A stretch of DNA of 45,255 nucleotides, from assembly GCA_016779945.1 (NCBI GenBank), contig JADHMR010000007.1:1-45255 (forward strand), read 5' to 3'. Positions 1 through 7,920 of the stretch are shown here, one piece after another (positions within the stretch are counted from its first letter, which is position 1; each line of letters starts with the position of its first letter). Made by a program: the position numbers and the translations under genes. The notes beneath the pieces are model-generated. The model made no database searches. It was not told the origin of the DNA and saw nothing but the letters and a program-made list of their open reading frames with translations. The stretch is from Bacteroidia bacterium. GTDB taxonomy: Bacteria > Bacteroidota > Bacteroidia > NS11-12g > UBA9320.

Positions 1-53
1 ACCCGTGACCTCTTCCTTACCAAGGAAACGCTCTACCCCTGAGCTACATCGGC
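1..53 (-). tRNA. tRNA-Thr(GGT), 3' part cut by window edge
   Basis: Read on the minus strand, the 5' acceptor strand, D-arm and anticodon arm are present, and the seven-base loop TTGGTAA gives anticodon GGT (threonine, ACC/ACU codons). The T-arm and 3' acceptor lie beyond the left edge. It is the last visible member of a four-tRNA cluster in the order Thr-Tyr-Gly-Thr. In many bacteria this cluster leads directly into tuf. Confidence 0.9.
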
Positions 54-63
54 TTAGATTAAG

Positions 64-137
64 AGCGGGAGACGGGATTCGAACCCGCGACCCTCAGCTT
101 GGAAGGCTGATGCTCTGGCCAGCTGAGCTACTCCCGC
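64..137 (-). tRNA. tRNA-Gly(TCC)
   Basis: A full cloverleaf can be drawn. The acceptor GCGGGAG pairs with CTCCCGC, T8-A9 follows, and the anticodon stem TCAGC/GCTGA encloses loop CTTCCAA, giving anticodon TCC (glycine, GGA). The T-arm carries GGTTCGAATCC. Length is 74 nt with discriminator T and no encoded CCA. It lies in the minus-strand Thr-Tyr-Gly-Thr cluster. Confidence 0.93.
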
Positions 138-149
138 AATTTGTTATGG

Positions 150-231
150 TGGGGAGAGCAGGATTCGAACCTACGAAGGCATAGCCAACAGATTTACAGT
201 CTGTCCTCGTTGACCGCTTGAGTATCTCCCC
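150..231 (-). tRNA. tRNA-Tyr(GTA)
   Basis: Acceptor GGGGAGA pairs perfectly with TCTCCCC and the discriminator is A. The anticodon loop CTGTAAA gives GTA (tyrosine). A long variable arm makes it a class II tRNA of about 82 nt, as expected for bacterial tRNA-Tyr. It is the second gene of the cluster in the direction of transcription. Confidence 0.93.
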
Positions 232-260
232 ATAACAATTAGCTCTTAAACTAAGAACTG

Positions 261-334
261 AGCCGCTAGAGGGACTCGAACCCACGACCTGCTGATTACA
301 AATCAGCTGCTCTAGCCAGCTGAGCTATAGCGGC
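261..334 (-). tRNA. tRNA-Thr(TGT)
   Basis: Acceptor GCCGCTA pairs with TAGCGGC. The anticodon stem CTGAT/ATCAG encloses loop TTTGTAA, giving anticodon TGT (threonine, ACA). The T-arm carries GGGTTCGAGTCCC. It is the promoter-proximal gene of the minus-strand tRNA cluster, about 40 nt downstream of the predicted transcription start. Confidence 0.93.
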
Positions 335-378
335 AATTTCAATAAATAAAAAAACAGCCCCTCTTGAAAAAGGGTTTG

Positions 379-409
379 CAAATGTATTAAAGTTTTTGTT
401 TCACACAAA
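379..409 (-). promoter_or_regulatory. Promoter of the tRNA (probably tRNA-tuf) operon
   Basis: On the minus strand a TTTG (406-409) is followed, 19 bases after its TTG, by TACATTTG (379-386). This is an exact match to the Bacteroidota housekeeping form TTG-N17-23-TAnnTTTG. Transcription should begin near 373-375. The leader then holds a C-run/G-run imperfect hairpin followed by seven Ts just before tRNA-Thr. Confidence 0.6.
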
Positions 410-459
410 TAACAAATACTGTTTTTTTTTATGTTATTGTTTTTTAGGGGAAATCAAGG

Positions 460-759
460 TTAAACTAAGCGCTTTTTTTGCTTGTTTTTCTTGACCTGTC
501 TTATCAATATTTCTTGAATAAGATCAACGGCCTCTTCAAAAGACTCGCATTTTTTGCTGGCAAACAGTTCGTTAAAGCCTGTATTTATCTTTACTTCTAC
601 TAGCTTATTTGATTTGTCTGTGGCATTCTCAATACGTAAAAAAACATCAGAGGATATAAGTTCATCATCAAACTGTGTTAACTTTTCTATTTTCTTGTTA
701 ATGAAATTAAGTAACTTTTGGTCGGCGTCAAAACGCACTGAGTGAATGGTTATTTGCAT
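460..759 (-). CDS. hpf: Ribosome hibernation-promoting factor, short form (HPF/RaiA family)
   Basis: This 99-residue protein has the size and pattern of a short HPF/RaiA: an N-terminal MQITIHSVRF strand, a lysine-rich helix (LINKKIEKLTQF), then VEVKINTG and a second helix (SFEEAVDLIQEILIRQVKK). It ends in a basic tail. The family binds the 30S decoding centre in stationary phase and promotes inactive 100S ribosomes or silences 70S. It lacks the C-terminal dimerisation domain of long HPF. The gene is 13 nt downstream of xerC on the same strand and is probably transcribed from the rpsU promoter. Pairing with rpsU and xerC is common in Bacteroidota. Confidence 0.88.
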   Translation of the reverse strand: MQITIHSVRFDADQKLLNFINKKIEKLTQFDDELISSDVFLRIENATDKSNKLVEVKINTGFNELFASKKCESFEEAVDLIQEILIRQVKKNKQKKRLV

Positions 760-772
760 AATTCTAATGTTT

Positions 773-1654
773 TTATGCTCTAGGATGAGCGTTATTAAAT
801 ATTTCTTTAAGCTGGTCTATGGAATTGTGAGTATAAACTTCGGTGGCTGAAAGACTGGCGTGCCCTAATAATTCTTTAATGACATTCAAATCTGCTCCGT
901 TATTTAGCATATGGGTAGCAAAAGTGTGTCTAAGAACGTGTGGACTTTTCTTTTCAAGGGTGGTTACGTTTTTTAAAAGGTCATTTACTTTTCTGTAAAC
1001 CATACTTGGATTGAGTTTTTTACCTGAGTCAGTAAGAAACAAATATGAACGATCGATTGCTTTTTCTTTCATCCTTAACGTCATATAACTTTCAATTGAT
1101 TTTTGCAGCTCTTTTGTTAACGGAATAAGGCGTTCTTTATTTCTTTTTCCAAGTACTTTAATTTGACTTTTTTGAGAGTCAACGTCTGTTAGTTTGATAT
1201 TTATCAGTTCTGATAGCCTAACTCCTGTTGAATAAAAAACTTCAATGATGAGTTTATCTCTAGAACCTGAAAAGTTTTCTTCAAATTTTAGCTTATCGAG
1301 AAGTTCATTCATATCAGCAAGTCCAACAAACTGAGGCAACTTTTTTGAGGTTTTAGAAGATGATATCTTTAAAGTAGGGTTTTCCTTTATTTTCTTTTCT
1401 TTAATAAGGTATTTATAAAAAGATTTTAGGGTTGTGATTTTGCGATTGACTGTTCTTGCGGCATTTCCTTTGTTCAGCTCATCTACCAACCAACTACGTA
1501 TCATAGCGTGATTGGCTTTGTCAATAGAAGTGGAATACATTTCTTTAAGATATGACTCAAATATTCTGAGATCGGTTCGGTAAGCTTTTACTGTGTGAGA
1601 AGAGTAGCGTTTCTCTAAAAGTAAATAATCAAGATAGTTTTGAGTCAAAGGCAT
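773..1654 (-). CDS. xerC: Tyrosine recombinase XerC (dif-site chromosome dimer resolution)
   Basis: The 293-residue protein has the full tyrosine-recombinase layout: an N-terminal SAM-like DNA-binding domain (about 1-90) and a catalytic domain. The active-site set is visible as R146 (STGVRLSEL), K170 (LGKRNKER), H239 and R242 (HVLRH), H265 (LLGHASL) and nucleophile Y274 (TEVYTH). XerC-type enzymes resolve chromosome dimers at dif near the divisome. The location in a stable rpsU-xerC-hpf operon, not beside attachment sites or cargo, argues for the housekeeping enzyme and not a phage or integron integrase. About 90 nt separate it from rpsU. Confidence 0.9.
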   Translation of the reverse strand: MPLTQNYLDYLLLEKRYSSHTVKAYRTDLRIFESYLKEMYSTSIDKANHAMIRSWLVDELNKGNAARTVNRKITTLKSFYKYLIKEKKIKENPTLKISSSKTSKKLPQFVGLADMNELLDKLKFEENFSGSRDKLIIEVFYSTGVRLSELINIKLTDVDSQKSQIKVLGKRNKERLIPLTKELQKSIESYMTLRMKEKAIDRSYLFLTDSGKKLNPSMVYRKVNDLLKNVTTLEKKSPHVLRHTFATHMLNNGADLNVIKELLGHASLSATEVYTHNSIDQLKEIFNNAHPRA

Positions 1655-1742
1655 AAAAAAAGAGACAACGTTTTGAACGAATATACTAAAATAGTATCAA
1701 AAATTCAAATGATGTCTCAAATAAGCAGATCTAAGAAGCGAA

Positions 1743-1934
1743 CTAGTCTTCTTCTCTCTGTAAAGTTTCTTTGTATGCGGCTTTAATCTTTTGATTACGC
1801 AACTCAACTGACTTTTTAGTGAATTCACGACGATCTCTTAACTGCTTCATCGTACCTGTCATATTGAATTTCTTCTTAAATTTCTTAAGTGCTCTATCAA
1901 TAGATTCTCCGTCTTTTACTGGAATAATTATCAT
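1743..1934 (-). CDS. rpsU: Small ribosomal subunit protein bS21
   Basis: The 63-residue product begins MIIIPVKDGESIDRAL, the standard Bacteroidota bS21 start, and is rich in Lys and Arg as expected. The frame could be extended 8 codons to a TTG at 1958, but that stretch overlaps the promoter, so ATG at 1934 is chosen. In Bacteroidota, bS21 is part of the pocket that hides the anti-Shine-Dalgarno end of 16S rRNA. The leader (about TTTGCAGCCCAATAAAAATT before the start) shows no GGAGG-like sequence. First gene of the rpsU-xerC-hpf operon. Confidence 0.93.
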   Translation of the reverse strand: MIIIPVKDGESIDRALKKFKKKFNMTGTMKQLRDRREFTKKSVELRNQKIKAAYKETLQREED

Positions 1935-1955
1935 ATTCAAATTTTTATTGGGCTG

Positions 1956-1985
1956 CAAATATACAAATATCTACTTCACTTACAA
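1956..1985 (-). promoter_or_regulatory. Promoter of the rpsU-xerC-hpf operon
   Basis: TTG at 1983-1985 and TATATTTG at 1956-1963 on the minus strand are separated by 19 bases, an exact TTG-N19-TAnnTTTG. It sits between the acyl-CoA dehydrogenase stop and rpsU. The predicted start near 1951 gives a leader of only about 15-20 nt. Confidence 0.6.
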
Positions 1986-1989
1986 CTGC

Positions 1990-3129
1990 TTACTTTAAAA
2001 TTTGCTTTGCTATGACTATTTTTTGAATTTCCGAAGTTCCTTCTCCGATAGTACATAACTTAGAATCACGATAAAAACGTTCTACAGGAAAGTCTTTGGT
2101 ATATCCATAACCTCCTAACACCTGAATGGCATCAGTGGATACTTTAACAGCCACTTCAGAAGAATAATACTTAGCCATCGCTCCATCTAAAGTTACTTTT
2201 TGATTAGCATTTTTCTTGCCTACTGCTTTATATATCAATAACTCAGAGGCTTCTATAGTAGTAGCCATATCAGCGAGTTTAAATGCTATAGCTTGGTGTT
2301 GAGCAATAGGCTTTCCGAATTGAACTCTTTCTTTAGCATATTTCAGGGCTGCTTCATAAGCTCCTTTAGCAATGCCTAAAGACAAGGCTGCTATGGAGAT
2401 TCTGCCTCCATCTAAAACCTTCATGGCTTGTACAAAACCATCACCAATATTCCCTAAAAGATTTGCTTGAGGAACTCTACAATTATCAAAGATTAACTCC
2501 GCTGTTTCCGAAGCACGCATACCAAGTTTATCTTCTTTTTTTCCTGAGGTTAAACCTGGTGTTCCTTTTTCTACAATAAAAGCTGACATGCCTTTAGAAT
2601 CCCCCTTTTCTCCAGTCCTAACAATAACAACTGCAACATCACCACTTATAGCGTGAGTGATGAAATTTTTGGCGCCATTCAACACCCAATCATCACCATC
2701 TTTTACGGCTGTAGTAGACATACCACCAGAATCGGAACCAGTGTTATGCTCTGTTAAACCCCATGCCCCTAAATATTCTGCCGAGGCTAATTTTGGTAAA
2801 TACTTTTTCTTTTGTTCTTCATTACCAAACTGCATAATATGTCCTGTACACAAAGAGTTATGGGCTGCCATTGACAATCCTACAGAAGGATCTACTTTTG
2901 CTAATTCTTCGATTGCCGTAACGTATTCTGCGTATCCAAAGCCTGATCCGCCATATTCTTGAGGAACTAAAACTCCCATCAAACCCAATTCGCCGAGTTT
3001 TTTAAACACCTGAACAGGAAAAATTTGATTATCATCCCATTCCTTGATATTCGGATGAATTTCTTTCGCTGAAAAAGAACGAATCATTTCTGAAATTAAC
3101 TTCTGGTTTTCGTTGTAATTAAAATCCAT
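1990..3129 (-). CDS. Acyl-CoA dehydrogenase (short-chain/butyryl-CoA type)
   Basis: The 379-residue flavoprotein matches the usual acyl-CoA dehydrogenase length. Visible signatures are the N-terminal helical domain, the FAD/substrate region GAWGLTEHNTGSD, the YAKERVQFGKPIAQHQA helix and the C-terminal QVLGGYGYTKDFPVERFYRD. The catalytic base is Glu363 in IGEGTSEIQ, the position used by short- and medium-chain enzymes. It oxidises an acyl-CoA to the trans-2-enoyl-CoA and passes electrons to ETF. Substrate length cannot be fixed from sequence alone; butyryl-CoA or a short branched acyl-CoA is likely. It follows apt with a 1-nt gap, at the end of the long minus-strand run. Confidence 0.9.
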   Translation of the reverse strand: MDFNYNENQKLISEMIRSFSAKEIHPNIKEWDDNQIFPVQVFKKLGELGLMGVLVPQEYGGSGFGYAEYVTAIEELAKVDPSVGLSMAAHNSLCTGHIMQFGNEEQKKKYLPKLASAEYLGAWGLTEHNTGSDSGGMSTTAVKDGDDWVLNGAKNFITHAISGDVAVVIVRTGEKGDSKGMSAFIVEKGTPGLTSGKKEDKLGMRASETAELIFDNCRVPQANLLGNIGDGFVQAMKVLDGGRISIAALSLGIAKGAYEAALKYAKERVQFGKPIAQHQAIAFKLADMATTIEASELLIYKAVGKKNANQKVTLDGAMAKYYSSEVAVKVSTDAIQVLGGYGYTKDFPVERFYRDSKLCTIGEGTSEIQKIVIAKQILK

Positions 3130-3130
3130 A

Positions 3131-3658
3131 CTAGTATTTAATTAATGATTTTATAGATGTTGAATAATCTAACAAATTTGTTCTTCCTTCCAAAAATGAC
3201 AACTCTACAAGGAATAAAAATGAAATGACATTACCTCCCAATCGCTGAACTAGCTTCGAAGCTGCTACTGCTGTTCCTCCAGTGGCTAATAAATCGTCGT
3301 GAACAACAATATTCCAACCTTCTTGAATAGCGTCAGTATGTATTTCCACTTTAGCCGTTCCGTATTCTAATGCGTATTCTTCAACAATCGTATCGGCAGG
3401 AAGTTTTCCAGCCTTTCTAATAGGAATAAAAGGCACATTTAAAGCATTTGCTAATAGCATTCCAAATAAAAAACCTCTACTTTCAACTCCAACAATTGCA
3501 TCTACTTTTTTATCATCTAAACATTCTACAAATGAATCTATAACCTTAGCAGACAGTTCAGGGTTTGATAAAATTGGTGTGATATCTTTGAAAGAAATAC
3601 CATCTTTAGGAAAGTCTTTTACTTCCCTAATATGTTCGGCTAACAGACTTGTTTTCAT
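3131..3658 (-). CDS. apt: Adenine phosphoribosyltransferase
   Basis: The 175-residue enzyme converts adenine and PRPP to AMP (purine salvage, cytoplasm). It shows the PRPP-binding loop VVHDDLLATGGTA (118-130), the VESRGFLFG segment (58-66) and the hood motif RKAGKLP (81-87). All are typical of type I PRTases of the Apt group. The start overlaps the end of the ComEA-like gene by 32 nt, implying coupled translation, and acyl-CoA dehydrogenase follows almost directly. Confidence 0.95.
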   Translation of the reverse strand: MKTSLLAEHIREVKDFPKDGISFKDITPILSNPELSAKVIDSFVECLDDKKVDAIVGVESRGFLFGMLLANALNVPFIPIRKAGKLPADTIVEEYALEYGTAKVEIHTDAIQEGWNIVVHDDLLATGGTAVAASKLVQRLGGNVISFLFLVELSFLEGRTNLLDYSTSIKSLIKY

Positions 3659-4292
3659 CGGTTGTTAAATATGGTGCAATTTTACGGAATTTAAGGGAGT
3701 CTATCAAATGTATTTTTGTTAAATCACTTAGTGTTTTGTATACACCGTGTTGGTGTTTGTAATTAACAATCACATTAGCTAATTTATAAGAAATGTAAGG
3801 GTGTGACTGCAACTCTTTCTTGGTGCAAGTATTGATATTAATCGTTTTTATTAAAGAAGTATTTATTTCTAAAAATGGACGAATTGTTTCGAATCGCATA
3901 GAGTCCATCCCATATACCTCCATTAACTGATTAATGGAATTAAATCCTCCTAAAATATTTCTGTATTTGCAAATTCGTTTAGAAAACACCTCTCCTATTT
4001 CAGGTAAAGATTTAAATGCCAATGTATCAGCAGAATTAATTTCAACAGAAATTGTTTTTTTAGTTAAAAGCGATTGATGCGGTTCAACTGTTTTTTCCGT
4101 AAATGATTTTATACTCTTCGATGTTTTTACTTGTCTTAACTGACTGATTTCCTTCTTGTATGAAGAAAAATCATAAACTTCTTGTGAGGTTTTTTGAATG
4201 GCACTTTTTACAACAAATATTACAATAATTATCAGAGACAAAAAGACAATACCATTCCTATGAGAACTAGTAAAATAAAAAAAGTTTTTCAT
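3627..4292 (-). CDS. ComEA-like membrane-anchored helix-hairpin-helix protein
   Basis: The 221-residue protein has one N-terminal membrane segment (about 13-30), a basic linker, and two tandem HhH domains. Both carry the ComEA-type I-N-x-A/T signature: VEINSADTLAFKSLPEIGEVFSKRI (83-107) and ININTCTKKELQSHPYISYKLANVI (151-175). Such domains bind DNA backbones without sequence preference. ComEA receptors capture incoming DNA in the periplasm during transformation, and a single anchored N-terminus fits that topology. No other competence genes are nearby, so a role in DNA uptake is inference. It overlaps apt by 32 nt and follows the AgcS gene by 15 nt. Confidence 0.8.
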   Translation of the reverse strand: MKNFFYFTSSHRNGIVFLSLIIIVIFVVKSAIQKTSQEVYDFSSYKKEISQLRQVKTSKSIKSFTEKTVEPHQSLLTKKTISVEINSADTLAFKSLPEIGEVFSKRICKYRNILGGFNSINQLMEVYGMDSMRFETIRPFLEINTSLIKTININTCTKKELQSHPYISYKLANVIVNYKHQHGVYKTLSDLTKIHLIDSLKFRKIAPYLTTDENKSVSRTY

Positions 4293-4307
4293 GGACTTAT
4301 GAGATGT

Positions 4308-5819
4308 TTATTTTATTTTTTTAATCACCCCATTTTTAACTTTATCAAGATATTCTTTTAAATCTATTCTGACCTCACCAGAGAGAATTAATAAACCTAG
4401 TATGTTTGGAAATGCCATAGCTAAAATCATCATGTCTGAAAAATCAAGCACAGCCCCCAATTTGACTGATGAACCTACTATGATGAAAATTAAAAATATA
4501 AGCTTATAAACGAGTTCTGATTTCTTTGAAGAACCGAATAAATAAGTCCAAGATTTTAACCCATAATAAGACCAAGATATCATAGTAGAAAATGCGAATA
4601 GGAAAATAGCAATAACTAAGACATATGGGAACCAAGATATCACACTCTCAAACGCTTGTGAAGTAAGTTGAGCACCTTCAACACCTTGAACGCCAGACAT
4701 TCCTGTAACGATAATAACTAAGGCTGTCATTGTACAAATTACTACTGTGTCAATAAATGGTTCAAGTAAAGACACGATACCTTCACTTACTGGCTCATTA
4801 GTTTTAGTAGCAGAGTGAGCAATTGAGGCAGAACCTACCCCAGCCTCGTTTGAAAAGGCTGCTCTCCTAAAACCTTGTATTATTACACCTATAAAGCCTC
4901 CAAAGGCTGCGCTTGGTGCAAAAGCACCTTTGAATATCATAGTAAAAGCGTTGCCTATTTCTGAAAAATTAACCACCAAGATAACTAATGCTGCTGCCAC
5001 ATAAAGAACAGCCATAAATGGTACTATTTTTTCTGTCACTCTAGCTATACTTTTAATACCTCCAATGATAACTGTACCTACTAGAATCGCTAATAGAAAA
5101 CCAAACATTGGACCATTACCAGAGAGCATTGGAAATTGCCCTGACAACTGAGCATATGCTTGATTGGCTTGGAACATATTACCTCCACCAAAAGAACCTC
5201 CAATACATAGTATAGCAAATATGACAGCTAATACTTTTCCAATATTTCCATACCCATATTTAGCTAAACCATTCTTAAGATAGTACATCGGTCCTCCAGA
5301 GACTTCACCGTTCTCATTAACCACTCTATATTTGACACCCAAGGTACACTCAACAAATTTTGATGACATTCCTAACAATCCAGCTACAATCATCCAAAAG
5401 GTTGCTCCGGGGCCACCTACTGTTATTGCAACAGCAACTCCAGCAATATTTCCCAAACCAACTGTGGCAGATAGAGCTGTGGCTAAGGCTTGAAAATGCG
5501 AAACCTCTCCCTCATCGTTAGGATCATCGTATTTACCACGAATCAAATCTATAGCGTGCTTAAATGCTCTGACGTTGATAAAGTTCATCTTTACAGTGAA
5601 AAATAAAGCACCAAACACTAACCAAACTACAACAATTGGAATTGAAGTGCCTACATCGAAACCCATAGCAGCAATAGGGTCCCAAAAAATAAACATAGCA
5701 ATGACATCTACTATTGGCACAAAGAAATCGTTGATTCGATCTCCTAAGTTTTTGGATTCTTCGGCAAAAGCTGAGTTAGTAATTAGTATTGATGATAACA
5801 AAAATATAATGCGTTTCAT
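4308..5819 (-). CDS. Alanine/glycine:cation symporter, AgcS family
   Basis: This 503-residue membrane protein has about ten or eleven hydrophobic segments after an apparent N-terminal signal-like stretch. It carries the AgcS landmarks [30 protein letters not shown] and [16 protein letters not shown]. The family imports alanine or glycine with Na+ (sometimes H+). It lies between the rmlD-like gene (21 nt gap) and the ComEA-like gene (15 nt gap) on the same strand, with no visible regulator or amino-acid catabolic partner. Alanine versus glycine preference is not deducible. Confidence 0.92.
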   Translation of the reverse strand: MKRIIFLLSSILITNSAFAEESKNLGDRINDFFVPIVDVIAMFIFWDPIAAMGFDVGTSIPIVVVWLVFGALFFTVKMNFINVRAFKHAIDLIRGKYDDPNDEGEVSHFQALATALSATVGLGNIAGVAVAITVGGPGATFWMIVAGLLGMSSKFVECTLGVKYRVVNENGEVSGGPMYYLKNGLAKYGYGNIGKVLAVIFAILCIGGSFGGGNMFQANQAYAQLSGQFPMLSGNGPMFGFLLAILVGTVIIGGIKSIARVTEKIVPFMAVLYVAAALVILVVNFSEIGNAFTMIFKGAFAPSAAFGGFIGVIIQGFRRAAFSNEAGVGSASIAHSATKTNEPVSEGIVSLLEPFIDTVVICTMTALVIIVTGMSGVQGVEGAQLTSQAFESVISWFPYVLVIAIFLFAFSTMISWSYYGLKSWTYLFGSSKKSELVYKLIFLIFIIVGSSVKLGAVLDFSDMMILAMAFPNILGLLILSGEVRIDLKEYLDKVKNGVIKKIK

Positions 5820-5840
5820 AATAGAGTCTAAATGATATTA

Positions 5841-6737
5841 TTAATTGAGTTGTTTTTCTAACAAGGTTAATCCTTCTTCAAAAGAATGGGGTTTATAGCC
5901 TAATTCTTTAATACTTTTATCTAAAATAAATCCTGTTTTAGGTGGACGTTTTGCTTTTTGATTTAATGTTGTTGAAGATATTCTATTTATTTGAGATTTA
6001 TCGCATTGATAAAAGTCGGCCATTCTCTCCACCATTTCATATATACTCATAATGTCTTTTCCTGAGGCATTGTATACACCAATAGCTTCTTTTTCAATAA
6101 CTAAATAACATGCTTGTGCCAAATCTTCAGCTAAGGTTGGAGAACGAAATTGATCGTCAATAATATTCAACTCTTGACCATCTTTTAATGCTTTTCTTCC
6201 CCACAGAACAATATTATTTCTTTGTAAATTTTCAGCCGTTCCGTATAAAATTATGGTTCTCAGAATAGCCCATTTACAATTGGATTGTTGTAAAACTTGC
6301 TCTGACTTCCACTTTGACAAGCCATAATAACTCAAAGGATTGGCTTGGTCATTTTCACGATAGGGTCCGTTTTCTCCGTCAAAAATGAAGTCTGTAGAAA
6401 TGTGTATTAGATGTGAATTAAACTTCTCACAAGCCCTAGACAAATAGTTTACAGCTATCACATTTATCTTGTCGCACAACTCTTTATCATCCTCACAACC
6501 GTCAACATTGGTCATTGCAGCTGTGTTTATCACAAAGTCAGGTTTATATTTTTCAAATATTTGTAAAATATTTTTTTCTTCTGTAATATCTAAACTTTGA
6601 TAGATAAAATCAGACTGGTCTGAAATTAAACAAGAACCCAATGAGGTAGCCACCACTTGATTTTTTTGTTTTAAAAGATGAACAAGTTTTTGTCCTAACA
6701 AGCCATTGCTTCCTGTAATTAAAATCGTTTTACTCAT
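5841..6737 (-). CDS. RmlD-like sugar-nucleotide reductase (extended SDR)
   Basis: The 298-residue SDR has the NAD(P)-binding motif GSNGLLG (9-15), the catalytic STD (114-116) and YxxxK (Y138-K142, YYGLSK), plus the RmlD-type HISTDFIFDG...YRENDQANPLS block. RmlD makes dTDP-L-rhamnose by reducing dTDP-4-dehydrorhamnose. No rmlA, rmlB or rmlC is visible here, so a related sugar-nucleotide reductase role is possible. Its ATG shares its A with the stop of the upstream 54-codon PspC gene (TAATG), indicating translational coupling. Confidence 0.8.
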   Translation of the reverse strand: MSKTILITGSNGLLGQKLVHLLKQKNQVVATSLGSCLISDQSDFIYQSLDITEEKNILQIFEKYKPDFVINTAAMTNVDGCEDDKELCDKINVIAVNYLSRACEKFNSHLIHISTDFIFDGENGPYRENDQANPLSYYGLSKWKSEQVLQQSNCKWAILRTIILYGTAENLQRNNIVLWGRKALKDGQELNIIDDQFRSPTLAEDLAQACYLVIEKEAIGVYNASGKDIMSIYEMVERMADFYQCDKSQINRISSTTLNQKAKRPPKTGFILDKSIKELGYKPHSFEEGLTLLEKQLN

Positions 6738-6901
6738 TATATACTTTTGGGCTTTACTAGATATAAGATTAAATAAATTAAAATGGGTGAACCTAAACCA
6801 AGAATAGCGGCAATAATAAACAACAATCGTATACCTGATACATCAAGGTCAAACTTTTCTGACACCCAATAACAAACGCCTAGTATTTTTTTTTCACTCA
6901 T
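6737..6901 (-). CDS. Short PspC-domain membrane protein (54 aa)
   Basis: This small gene encodes MSEKKILGVCYWVSEKFDLD followed by one long hydrophobic stretch (about 25-48) ending LVKPKSI. The layout (short amphipathic segment GVCYWVSEKFDLDVSGIRL, then a membrane helix with G-x-G-S/P) is that of a minimal PspC domain. PspC proteins act in envelope stress sensing in enterobacteria; their role in Bacteroidota is poorly defined. The start codon overlaps the channel gene's stop (ATGA) and its stop overlaps the rmlD-like start (TAATG), so all three are probably coupled. Confidence 0.8.
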   Translation of the reverse strand: MSEKKILGVCYWVSEKFDLDVSGIRLLFIIAAILGLGSPILIYLILYLVKPKSI

Positions 6902-7920
6902 AAATTGTTTAATAAATTGTTTAACTTTTTTATTTGCTCGTTTGTCCCCAAAACAAACAATTTAGAATTTGGCAAAAGTTTTGTGTCAGCACCAGGATTA
7001 ATAACATATTTACCCTCTAATGTTTTAAAACCAATTATGGTACAACCAGTATGAAAACGAGCATTTAAATCTTTAACTGTTTTATTACTAAAATCATCTA
7101 GTAAATTATTGATAGATATCTCCTCTAAATTTATATCTGCATTTCCCTCTAGAGTAATATTATCTAAAAACTCTACAACATCGGGCGTAGTAACTAGTGA
7201 CGCCATATGGGCACCTCCTAATTTATTAGGCATAATCACATTATCAGCACCCGCGATTTTTAATTTCTTGTACGATTCGTCATAAGATGCTCTACTAATA
7301 ATAGTTAGTTTATCATTTAGCTGTCTTGCTGAAAGTACAACATATAAATTATCAGCATCTGAGGAAAGGGTAGAAATCAGTGCTTTCGCCCTTGAAATTC
7401 CTGCCAACTCTAAGGTTTCATCTAGAGTGGCATCGCCACTAATAAATAGGTGTTGTTGTGAATCTCTGAGTTTTTGAATACACTGGGGGTTATTATCTAT
7501 CACAACAAAACTCTCATTGTGAGCAGATAGTTTATCGACAGCTTGAGAGCCGTTTCTTCCATATCCACAAACTATCGTGTGATTTTTTATTGATTTAATT
7601 TCTTTTTTCACCTTATAATCTTTGAAGTATTTATTAAAATCTCCACTCACAACATAGGTCGTTACAACTGAAACAGAATAAGCAAATGTACCAAAACTTG
7701 CTATTATCAAAAAGGTTGTAAACAATCTACCATTCTCCGATAATTCAACAACTTCTTGAAAACCTACTGTAGAAACAGTTATCACAGTCATGTAAACGGC
7801 ATCCATTAAAGAATAATCCTCGATATTCATGAATCCAATTACACCTACAACACATATCAGAAGTATGAAAAATAAAGCGTAATAAATTTTAGAAAAAATA
7901 AAAAATCTTCTTTTCATCAT
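6898..7920 (-). CDS. Two-TM potassium channel with RCK (TrkA-N/TrkA-C) domains
   Basis: The 340-residue protein has TM1 (about 12-31), a pore loop with filter T51-V52-G53-F54, and TM2 (about 65-91). A cytoplasmic RCK follows, with the Rossmann motif GYGRNG (119-124) and the acidic D142 at the end of strand 2, then a TrkA-C-like domain (about 255-335). This is the MthK-like layout of a ligand-gated K+ channel tetramer. The filter reads TVGFQE, not TVGYGD. The start overlaps the upstream PspC stop (ATGA) and the stop overlaps the downstream PspC start (ATGA), so the channel is sandwiched between two PspC genes. Confidence 0.88.
   Translation of the reverse strand: MMKRRFFIFSKIYYALFFILLICVVGVIGFMNIEDYSLMDAVYMTVITVSTVGFQEVVELSENGRLFTTFLIIASFGTFAYSVSVVTTYVVSGDFNKYFKDYKVKKEIKSIKNHTIVCGYGRNGSQAVDKLSAHNESFVVIDNNPQCIQKLRDSQQHLFISGDATLDETLELAGISRAKALISTLSSDADNLYVVLSARQLNDKLTIISRASYDESYKKLKIAGADNVIMPNKLGGAHMASLVTTPDVVEFLDNITLEGNADINLEEISINNLLDDFSNKTVKDLNARFHTGCTIIGFKTLEGKYVINPGADTKLLPNSKLFVLGTNEQIKKLNNLLNNL

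Noticed and set aside
94-285. An open frame of 63 codons across the tRNA cluster
   Set aside because: It lies over tRNA-Gly and tRNA-Tyr on the opposite strand of no known gene; the RNA genes explain the sequence.
355-378. Terminator for hpf before the tRNA cluster
   Set aside because: The imperfect hairpin lies downstream of a strong promoter element for the tRNA operon and so belongs to that leader; the stem is too weak to call a terminator with confidence.
773-1654. Phage or integron integrase
   Set aside because: The gene sits in a conserved rpsU-xerC-hpf order, with no attachment repeats or cargo genes; XerC fits better.
1743-1958. Longer bS21 starting from TTG at 1958
   Set aside because: The extension overlaps the promoter and the standard bS21 start MIIIPVK is at 1934.
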